Assembly (NCBI GenBank): GCA_029856045.1 | Contig: JAHQWG010000050.1 | Coordinates: 26,938 to 90,937 of the forward strand | DNA length: 64,000 bases | Direction: 5' to 3' | From: Promethearchaeia archaeon | GTDB lineage: Archaea > Asgardarchaeota > Lokiarchaeia > Sigyniarchaeales > SOKP01 | Made by a program: the position numbers and the translations under genes | Shown: one piece after another, positions 54,130 to 62,500 of the stretch | How the letters are laid out: each line of letters begins with the position of its first letter | How positions within the stretch are numbered: the stretch's first letter is position 1 | Notes under the pieces: model-generated | Database searches by the model: none | What the model was told of the DNA's origin: nothing | Seen by the model: only the letters and a program-made list of their open reading frames with translations

Positions 54130-54160
54130 TGTTTTTTATCTCAAAATAAAAAGTAGGTGT

Positions 54161-54345
54161 TATAGAACAACCAATTTGGAAAAAAATAATAGAACAGAGG
54201 ATTTCCAACAAGCAACGGAATATAAAGCAATGGTGATAGATTACAGTAGAAATACGCTGAAATTATTTTTATTTTATTTTTTTATATATTTACACGTTTC
54301 TATTGGAGTATTAGTTCCCTTTTACCTGGATTAAGGTCAAATTAA
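54161..54345 (+). pseudogene. N-terminal remnant of a second MFS transporter
   Basis: The frame reads NLEKNNRTEDFQQATEYKAM, VIDYSRNTLKLFLFYFFIYL, HVSIGVLVPFYLD-stop-GQI. It matches the intact gene (NLESKNGKGYFQHAMEKKV, EIDYSRNVLKFYLFNLFISM, HTVSGVLVPFFMQWGQI). The ATG is lost (ATA/AGA), the Trp codon before GQI is now TAA (54332-54334), and homology stops right after GQI. Confidence 0.85.
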
Positions 54346-54663
54346 GGTTAGAAAAACTTTATTTGGCGAGGATATGGGATTTTTAAACAAATGGGCAAGG
54401 AAAAGGGAATATATTAAAAAGAAACAGGAAATAAGTTAACTGATAAACCGCTTAAAATTTTAGAATCATAGAGTTTTGATAAATCTCGAATGAATATTTA
54501 CATACTAGAAATTAAACTAATATTTAAATGCAAAATAGAATGTCCGGAAATGTAGTAGAAATCACAAAAAAAACATAATTTATTATTTCATTTTTCAATA
54601 AAAATTCTCCTAATAATTGAGCTAAAATCACACTCTATTATTATTCGATAATGAACATATCAT

Positions 54664-54792
54664 CTATTCTTCTTCATCGTCCCATTCTTCTTCGTGCTCT
54701 TCTTCATCTTCATCATAATCAGGCCAATCTTCATCTTCATCTTCTTCTTCTTTTTTCTTCCTTTTTGGGCCATAACCACTATTTTCATCCAT
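54664..54792 (-). CDS. 42-residue highly acidic miniprotein
   Basis: The ATG at 54792-54790 is preceded by AAGGTGATAAATAA, a strong match to the archaeal Shine-Dalgarno (GGTGAT). The product begins MDENSGYGPKRKKKE, then is an almost pure Asp/Glu run with Trp (23, 37), Tyr 26 and His 33, ending WDDEEE. It has no membrane or signal sequence. The acidic run could bind cations or mimic nucleic acid. It lies 0.8 kb from the ATP-grasp gene, opposite in direction. Function unknown. Confidence 0.6.
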   Translation of the reverse strand: MDENSGYGPKRKKKEEEDEDEDWPDYDEDEEEHEEEWDDEEE

Positions 54793-55109
54793 TTATTTAT
54801 CACCTTATATTCTGTTATTGATATATGATATTTTTTTATGATAAACGATTGAAGTAATAACAGCTTTTGTTTATAAACTTACCGATTTTTGATGATATAT
54901 TTCTAAAAATTACATCTTAGAAAAAATTTGATATTTTTAAATGTATTAAAAACTCAGAATAAACATAGTATAATAGTAGATTAATTACATTAACTCATAT
55001 GATTATTGACTAAAAAATTTTTAAATACATCATATTAAAAAAAAAATTATTAAAATTAACTTTTAAAATCATATTTGAAATTTCTATTAATTAATACAGT
55101 AAATTTTCA

Positions 55110-55440
55110 ATGGAGATCTCAGAAATTTTTAGTGAATTAAGTTATCATTATGATGATATTAGCGATTTATGGTATGAATGGTTATTTTCTAGAATTTATT
55201 ATATTATTGCAAAAGAAGTAAAAAATAAATTCCAATCAAAAGAAGTGCTAGATATTGGCTGTGGGACTGGGTTTCAATCATTTTTTTAATCAGCAAGTGG
55301 AGCAAAAGTTCTAGGAGTGGATATTGCAAAACGTATCCTTGAAGTAGCAAATAAGAAATCTTTATTCACTCATTTTTTTCAAAATATGAAATATAAGATT
55401 AACTTTTTTATTTTGGATTTCCATATAAAATTATATATTT
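55110..55440 (+). pseudogene. Class I SAM methyltransferase remnant with in-frame stop
   Basis: From ATG 55110 the frame reads FSELSYHYDDISDLWYEWLF and EVLDIGCGTGFQS (SAM motif I), then FF-stop (TAA 55287-55289), and continues SASGAKVLGVDIAKRILEVA (motif II) before losing similarity around 55.4 kb. The stop falls between motifs I and II. The rest of the domain (motifs IV-VI) is absent, so no functional enzyme can be made. Confidence 0.75.
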
Positions 55441-55569
55441 TTACTTTTAATAAATTAGGAAATATATGATAGTTAAGAATATTAGATTATCTCAAGGTTG
55501 CACGGCAGTCTTGCGTTTTATTTCAATAAAAATGGAGTATTGAGAGTATAGAGAAGTTGAAAACAATAA

Positions 55570-56565
55570 ATGAAAAACATTGTTATTCTTTTTTATGATA
55601 AGACAAACAAAATTAAAATTTATGATTTTGAATTACCTATAGATGGTTATACTAATTTTAATGATTTTCAAAATGAATTAAATCATTTAAGAGATAAATA
55701 TAATTTTCTGATGATAGAGGACCACAGTGAGAGTATCGATTATTTTTTCCAAAAAAAGGATAAAATCGATTTAGTCGTTAATTTTGCAGATAATGGATAT
55801 GAAAACGATTTCTCAAAGAATGCATTTTTTATAGATTTATTTAACCATTTAGGCATAAAATATACAGGTAGGCAAGCGAATAATGTAGAATTCTTTGAAA
55901 GAAAAGATCTAATGTTATATTTATTCGATTATATTGGAATTAATTATCCAAATACCGTCATATATTATCCGGGAATAAATTTAAGGTTTTTAAAACAAAA
56001 AATTAACACCTTGAGATTTCCTGCAATCGTTAAAACGGGGATATCTGGTGATTCATTACTTTTAGATGAAAATAGCATTTGTAATTCGTTTAAAAAGGTT
56101 ATAGATAGAATTGAATATATTGAGAAGAGTTTAGGTGAAAAAAACGTCGTTCTTGTTCAAGAATTCATTGAAAAAGCGAGGGAATATACAACTTTGGTAA
56201 TTGGTAATCACGAATGTAGTGATGTGAAAGCATTTACTATCCTAGTAACTCCCATAAAATTTTACGATTTCGAGCAAAAAAATTATAGTGCTGCTCCAGT
56301 AGAGGATTATTACCATAGATGTGATATCGAAAATACTGATTTATTAAAAAACATTGAGAATAAATTAATTTATTTAAAAAAAATTACAGACTGCAAGGAT
56401 TATGTGAGATTTGATTGGCTACTTGATCAAGATAATAAGTTTTATTTACTTGATTTAAACGCCAATCCCTCCTTTGATTCGACAGTTTTTAGATTATATA
56501 AAGAATTTTATTCAATAGAGGGAAGCATAATAGGACATATTATAAATTCTGCTTTAAAAAGATAA
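55570..56565 (+). CDS. ATP-grasp ligase, D-Ala-D-Ala ligase-like
   Basis: The 331-residue protein has the Ddl-type order: an N-terminal Rossmann-like domain (DLVVNFADNGYENDF, LGIKYTGRQANN), an ATP-binding core (RFPAIVKTGISGDSL, VVLVQEFIEK) and the metal site YVRFDWLLDQDNKFYLLDLNANPSFD. The usual E-x-N pair (LLEINPNP) appears as D-x-N (LLDLNANP). It should form an amide or ester bond from a carboxylate with ATP. No peptidoglycan genes are here and Asgard archaea lack murein, so the substrate is probably different. It is the first of two ATP-grasp genes in the cassette. Confidence 0.8.
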   Translation: MKNIVILFYDKTNKIKIYDFELPIDGYTNFNDFQNELNHLRDKYNFLMIEDHSESIDYFFQKKDKIDLVVNFADNGYENDFSKNAFFIDLFNHLGIKYTGRQANNVEFFERKDLMLYLFDYIGINYPNTVIYYPGINLRFLKQKINTLRFPAIVKTGISGDSLLLDENSICNSFKKVIDRIEYIEKSLGEKNVVLVQEFIEKAREYTTLVIGNHECSDVKAFTILVTPIKFYDFEQKNYSAAPVEDYYHRCDIENTDLLKNIENKLIYLKKITDCKDYVRFDWLLDQDNKFYLLDLNANPSFDSTVFRLYKEFYSIEGSIIGHIINSALKR

Positions 56566-56933
56566 TTTTATTTTTAACTTTGAAAATTTTTAGTCAAAGT
56601 AGCGCCGAAATTAATTTCACAATGAAGATTGAAATTTTTACCTTTATTGGGTTTTTCCGTTTATATCGGGCGTCTATTTACTTTTAATTGATTAATAATC
56701 CTTATCCAAAATATAATAATTTTAATAGGACTACTAATTTTCTATCAATTAAGATCAAAAATCGAAACTAAAGTATTAAGCAATATTTAAAGTTAAGAAA
56801 ATTTTAATTAATTTTTACTAGGTTATTTGGTTGTAAGTGCAGTATTAAAGAATAAACGATAACCTTAAATAGTAATGAAATTGTTTTAATTTCAATAAAA
56901 ATAATATATTTCCTTATTGGGAATATAAAGTCA
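56566..56933. other. Gap between the two ATP-grasp genes
   Basis: 368 AT-rich bases with stops in all frames and no gene remnant that I recognise. It presumably holds the promoter of the fusion gene, with AT-rich TATA-like runs at about 56880-56915. Confidence 0.4.
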
Positions 56934-58877
56934 ATGAATAGTATACAATCCAAAAGTAAAAAAAATTCCCACCACAAATGGTTTAATAATAGGAAATACG
57001 CCTCACTAGGACCTGTAGAAAATCTTGAACAATATGTACGCTCTGATTGGTGGAAACGAATTTTCAATTCGCTTTATTTGAAGACAGATGGTGATGTTGT
57101 AAATGATCAAAAAATTACTGCGCAAGAAGTTACTCTATTTTTAAAAATTTTAGAATTAAATCCAAACGAGAATATTCTCGATCTTTGTTGCGGACAAGGG
57201 CGTCACACAATAGAATTAAACAGAAGAGGATTTAAAAATGTTTTTGGACTTGATCAATCTTCTTACTTGATCCAAAAAGCCCGAACGGTCGTAAAAAAAG
57301 AGCACTTACCTGCTAAATTCAAGGAGGGCGACGCACGAAAATTGCCATATCCCACAGATATGTTTGATGTTGTCATGATATTAGGTAATAGCTTTGGATA
57401 TTTCGAGTCAATAAAAGATGATTCAAAAGTATTAAAAGAAGTCTTAAGGGTACTGAACCCTTTGGGTAAAATCTTTTTAGATTTAGCTGATGGAGAGTAT
57501 TTAAAGAAATATTTTCAGAAGCGTTCATGGGAATGGGTAGATACAAAATATTTTGTTTGCCGAGAACGTTCTCTCTCACAAGATCAACAACGCTTAATAT
57601 CCCGTGAGGTTATTACGGATGCAGAAAAGGGGGTAATAGCAGATCAATTTTATGCAGAACGTTTATATAACAAAGAACAAATAAAAGAATTATTAAAGTT
57701 AGTAGGTTTTAAAAAGATTCAATTTCACGGTGAAATTACCCCTAATTCTCAACGAAATCAAGATTTGGGAATGATGAAGCGTCGGATACTTGTTTCTGCA
57801 GTGGTAGAAAAAGAATGGAGTGAAGTAAAACTAAAAAAAAAGAAACAAATTCGAAATGTAGTGGTTATTCTAGGGGATCCAAAAAAGTCTGACATCATTA
57901 AACCAAATTCTAAGTTTGATGATGATGATTTTTATACAATTGATAAACTGAAATCATCTTTGAGAGATTTAATAAATTATCGTTTTATATATCTTGATAA
58001 TCATGACAGCCTTATTCTTGAATTGACTAATCTTAAAAATAAGATTGATTTTGTGTTTAACTTATGTGATGAAGGTTATATTAATGATGCCCGAAAAGAA
58101 CTCCACATTCCTGCCTTGCTAGAAATACTTGGACTTCCATATACAGGTGCAGGTCCTCAATGCTTGGCGTTTTGTTATGATAAATCACTTGTGCGAGGTA
58201 TTGCTAAAGAAATGGGGATCCCTGTTGCTGAGGGTATCTATATTAAACAAGAAGATATTAAATATGATCTTGGGTTTGATTTTCCGGTCATTGTAAAACC
58301 CAATTTTGGAGACTCTAGCTTTGGAATTACAAAAAACAGCGTCGCTAGAAGTAGTGAAGATTTAATCAATGCAATAACAGAAATTAGGGAGAAATTCGGT
58401 TATGATAAACCAATTTTAATTGAAGAATTTCTTACTGGAAATGATATATCTGTGGGAATTATAGGAAATCCCCCTGATTATTACCAAGTATCTATTATTG
58501 AAGAAGATTATTCCTCACTTCCAGAAGATTTACCGAAAATTTGTGGTTATGAAGCTAAATGGTTATCTGACTCAGTCTATAGGAAAATCACATCGATTCC
58601 AGCTCAAATCGATGATGAAATAAAAAATTATATCATTGATAGCTGTTTAAAATTATTTAAACGACTCGAGTGTAGGGATTACTGCAGATTTGACTGGCGT
58701 TTAGATTCAAAAGGTATTCCTAAATTACTGGAGATAAACCCAAATCCAGGATGGTGTTGGGACGGACATCTCGCAAAAATGTCAGAAATTGAAGGAATAT
58801 CATATAAAGACATGTTATTTGCTATTTTACAGGCTACTGAAAAACGTATCGGATTGCAACTCGTAAATGGAGCTTAA
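56934..58877 (+). CDS. Methyltransferase-ATP-grasp (Ddl-like) fusion protein
   Basis: The 647-residue protein joins two enzymes. Residues about 1-295 form a class I SAM methyltransferase (motif I ILDLCCGQGRHT 81-92, motif II FGLDQSS, AEKGVIADQFYAERLYN). From about 305 a D-Ala-D-Ala-ligase-like ATP-grasp domain follows: FVFNLCDEGYINDARKELHI, LGLPYTGAGPQCLAFCYDKS, VIVKPNFGDSSFGITKNS, LIEEFLTGNDISVG, RFDWRLDSKGIPKLLEINPNPG with the E-x-N metal ligands intact. Fusion suggests one pathway that both methylates and ligates the same product. The companion stand-alone ATP-grasp gene lies 370 bases upstream. Confidence 0.85.
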   Translation: MNSIQSKSKKNSHHKWFNNRKYASLGPVENLEQYVRSDWWKRIFNSLYLKTDGDVVNDQKITAQEVTLFLKILELNPNENILDLCCGQGRHTIELNRRGFKNVFGLDQSSYLIQKARTVVKKEHLPAKFKEGDARKLPYPTDMFDVVMILGNSFGYFESIKDDSKVLKEVLRVLNPLGKIFLDLADGEYLKKYFQKRSWEWVDTKYFVCRERSLSQDQQRLISREVITDAEKGVIADQFYAERLYNKEQIKELLKLVGFKKIQFHGEITPNSQRNQDLGMMKRRILVSAVVEKEWSEVKLKKKKQIRNVVVILGDPKKSDIIKPNSKFDDDDFYTIDKLKSSLRDLINYRFIYLDNHDSLILELTNLKNKIDFVFNLCDEGYINDARKELHIPALLEILGLPYTGAGPQCLAFCYDKSLVRGIAKEMGIPVAEGIYIKQEDIKYDLGFDFPVIVKPNFGDSSFGITKNSVARSSEDLINAITEIREKFGYDKPILIEEFLTGNDISVGIIGNPPDYYQVSIIEEDYSSLPEDLPKICGYEAKWLSDSVYRKITSIPAQIDDEIKNYIIDSCLKLFKRLECRDYCRFDWRLDSKGIPKLLEINPNPGWCWDGHLAKMSEIEGISYKDMLFAILQATEKRIGLQLVNGA

Positions 58878-59049
58878 AGTATAAAAGAATTAACCGGAAA
58901 AAACCGACTTCTATAATAAAATATTTTTTGTCGTTTTTTTAATAAAACACTTATATTATGAGGATATTTTTAGTTGATAATAATATAAAAAATCAATTAC
59001 AAAATCCCAAATCTCAATGGTCCCCAAGGTTAAATTATATGCCTTTTAT

Positions 59050-59358
59050 TGAATTAAACTTATATTCATGAGCTTTACGACGTTTGTCCCAATAAGTATA
59101 ATTTTTATTATGATCATTATGGGGTTCGGGTTTTCGCGACGATTAATTTTTACAGATGGAATCAACAAACAGATTGAATCAGAGAACAGAGCTATATTTT
59201 TAAGCGCAATTAGTATGCTCGGCGGAATTTTACAAGCTATAATGAACCCATTTATTGGAATCATGGCAACATGGAATTTATATGCGGTATTCTTATTTTT
59301 GGGAACAATAATAATAATTTTTGCCTTCATAACTCCTGTTAAGAATAAATATCTTTAA
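59050..59358 (+). pseudogene. C-terminal remnant of the second MFS transporter
   Basis: From an ATG at 59068 the frame encodes 96 residues that match the last 96 of the intact MFS (FGFSRRLIFTDGINKQIESE, NRAIFLSAISMLGGILQAIM). The original Met-start of the MFS is missing; this ATG is an internal Met. Homology ends abruptly at about 59.05 kb on the left. With the N-terminal remnant at 54.16 kb it shows the second copy was split by an insertion. Confidence 0.85.
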
Positions 59359-59500
59359 TATCCTAATTAATACATAGCTTGGGGCTATTAAATACCATAA
59401 ATTTTGAAAAAAATCATTATTGCATGGATATTCTTTAAAAATAACCAATTTCTGAATAAATTATAAAATAAGATTAAAATCCATATTGATCAACAGAAAC

Positions 59501-59509
59501 ATATAAATA
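59501..59509 (+). promoter_or_regulatory. TATA box before the giant secreted protein gene
   Basis: ATATAAATA lies 56 bases upstream of the GTG start at 59565, a spacing that gives a transcript with a short leader. Confidence 0.45.
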
Positions 59510-59564
59510 CAAGAAAAATCAATTAATTTTTTGTCTTTTTAAAAATTTTTTACGAAAATCCAAG

Positions 59565-62500
59565 GTGAAAAAGATTATAAATAGAAATTATAAATTAATT
59601 ACTTTAGGAGCGATTTTACTCTTTTTAGCTTGTGCTTTTTTAGTTATTATACCAAACAATGTTAAATTAACTGATACATCAAATATTGTTATAAATGATG
59701 AGCAAATTCTTACGGCAGATGAAGATACTTTTTTAATATACGGAAAATGCTATGGACCTGGAGAGTTAGATCCGCACAATGCTTGGGATACGGGTTCGTT
59801 TGATGTAATTGATCAAGTTGTTGAGACCTTACTTGCTTATAACTTATCAGATCCAGAATTATCAATAATACCAAGATTAGCATCCTCAATGGGTACATGG
59901 TCTCCAGATAACTTAAATTATATGATCACACTTGGATCAGGAGTAATGTTCCACGATGGAACAATATTTAATGCAACAGCTGTTAGATGGAACTTTGATA
60001 GGTTAGCTTATTTCATGAATGTATCAGGTACTCTGCCAGAAGAAACACGAATCTGTTCAATTGATGAATTATATCGTTGGAATGATGGAACTCCAATAAT
60101 TAATAGAACTGAGATTATTAATGCTAATACAATAAATTTTGTGTTAAATCGACCTTTTGGAGCATTCGAGGCTTTATTGTGTTTTACTGGATCAGGTATC
60201 ATGTCACCAAATTCTACACCCACAACTGAATATATTGATTTTGCAACCGGAGATTTAATAGGAACAGGTCCATTTGTATATGATGAGTACATTCCAAATA
60301 TTGAATTAAATTTCCACGCTTTTGAGAATTACTGGGCAGGTGTAGTCAATATTACATATTTAAAATTTTCAATCATAACGGATGCGAATAAGAGAAATCA
60401 AGCATTATTATCAGGAGAAATAGATATTTTAGATGAACCCTTACCCTCATTTTTAGATATTTTTGAGATAGATCCAAATATTATTGTAAAAAGTAGCCCA
60501 AGTACAATTATGAGATATCTTGGAATGAATAACAAGCAAATAAACAAAACAAAAAGACAAGCAATCTCATATGCGATTAATTATAGTTATATTATCGACG
60601 TGATTTTAGACAGTCCAGCGGCAAGATTGAAATCACCTATTCCTAATGGTATTAGATATGCTAACGATTCATTTAATGTTGCTACATTAAATCTCACAAA
60701 AGCAAGAAACCTTATGCAAGGTATGGGTTTTGGAATTGGATTTAACATCTCTGATGATGCAGAATGGATAACTGTTGCAGAGGGACTAACACCATTTGAA
60801 ACATATAATTATACATATAATATCGGAAACCGAGTTCGAGAAGAAATATTTGTTTTATTACAAGATAATCTAAAAAAAATTGGAATCGAAGTGACAGATG
60901 CAGGAATGAGTTGGCCATATTTCCTTTTTAGATGTTTCGAATTTGGCGGATTTCACAGAGATATGTTGCAACTCTACTTCCTTCATTGGATGCCGGATTA
61001 TAATGATCCAAGTAATTATATTAATACAATGATGACCAATAGAACTGTTGCAGGAAATGGATGTCAAATTAATGATTATTATTTACAAGATTTGATGGAG
61101 AAGGGGCTCCAAGAAACCAATCCAGTTATTAGAAAAGGGATGTACGAAGAAATACAGAGATATTGTGTTGAAGATTTAATGCCTTGGGCATTTGGTTATG
61201 TAGCATTTAATTATGCTGTGTATAATATCAATATCACAGGATATCAACCTAATCCAATGGGAAAAGTGTGGTTCTACGGAGTATCAGGAGGTAGACTTGA
61301 GCCTTTTATAGATAATATAGATCCCATAATAGAAATTACATATAGTAATTCAAACACTACATATGGGAATGGTTCAATTTATATTGAAGCCAATGTGACT
61401 GATGATGTACAATTACAGTTGCCTGTTTATATTGGATTTTATTATCCAAACGGAACACTTTTAAGTATGGAAAATATGATATGGGGAGGAGGAGATACAT
61501 ACAATTTTAATTGGAGTGTAAATTTTTACCCAGTAGATAGTCTCTATTACTTTACGATTTATGCAAATGATACTTCGAATAATATGGCATTCAAAACGAG
61601 GTATTTCAGCATAACTGGTCCCATACAAGATACAACAAATCCTGCAATAACAATTACTTATTATGATGAAGAAGCGGAGTATGGAACTGATAATATATCT
61701 GTAACAGCAAATATTATTGATAATATAATGATTCAAGAACCTGTTGTTATTAAATTCTATAATCCAAATGGAACACTTTTAAGTATGGATTGTATGATTT
61801 GGGTAGGAGGAGATACTTACTACTTTAATTGGAATGTGAATTCTTACCCAGTAGATAATCTCTATTACTTTACGATTTATGCAAATGATACTTCGAATAA
61901 TATGGCTTCTGAAACAAGGTATTTCAGCATAACTGGTCCCATACAAGATACAACAAATCCTGTAATAACAATTACTTATTATGATGAAGAAGCGGAGTAT
62001 GGAACTGATAATATATCTGTAACAGCAAATATTATTGATAATATAATGATTCAAGAACCTGTTGTTATTAAATTCTATAATCCAAATGGAACACTTTTAA
62101 GTATGGATTGTATGATTTGGGTAGGAGGAGATACTTACTACTTTAATTGGAATGTGAATTCTTACCCAGTAGATAATCTCTATTACTTTACGATTTATGC
62201 AAATGATACTTCGAATAATATGGCTTCGGAAACAAGATATTTCAATATCTCCGAGATTATACCGAGCCCAACATTTTGGGTTCTTTCACCATTTATTATT
62301 AATGATGATGGAACTGGAGATTATACATGGATGGAAGTTGCAAATGAAGAGTGGTGTAGTGGTTCTGGGACTTGGAATGACCCTTATATTATTAAAAACC
62401 TTATCATTAATGGTAATGGAGAATCTAGTTGTATCGAGATAAAAAATTCCAATGTTTATTTCCAGATCGAAAATTGTACAGTATATAATTCGTGGGGTGG

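Noticed and set aside
55570-58877. Peptidoglycan-type D-Ala-D-Ala ligase operon
   Set aside because: No Mur genes or alanine racemase nearby, and archaea of this type lack murein; only the ATP-grasp fold is supported.
61461-62054. Two nearly identical antisense frames of 91 codons
   Set aside because: They are exact shadows of the 318-bp Ig repeats in the plus-strand giant gene and have no RBS.
62197-62442. Plus-strand 81-codon frame
   Set aside because: Out-of-frame shadow within the giant secreted protein gene.
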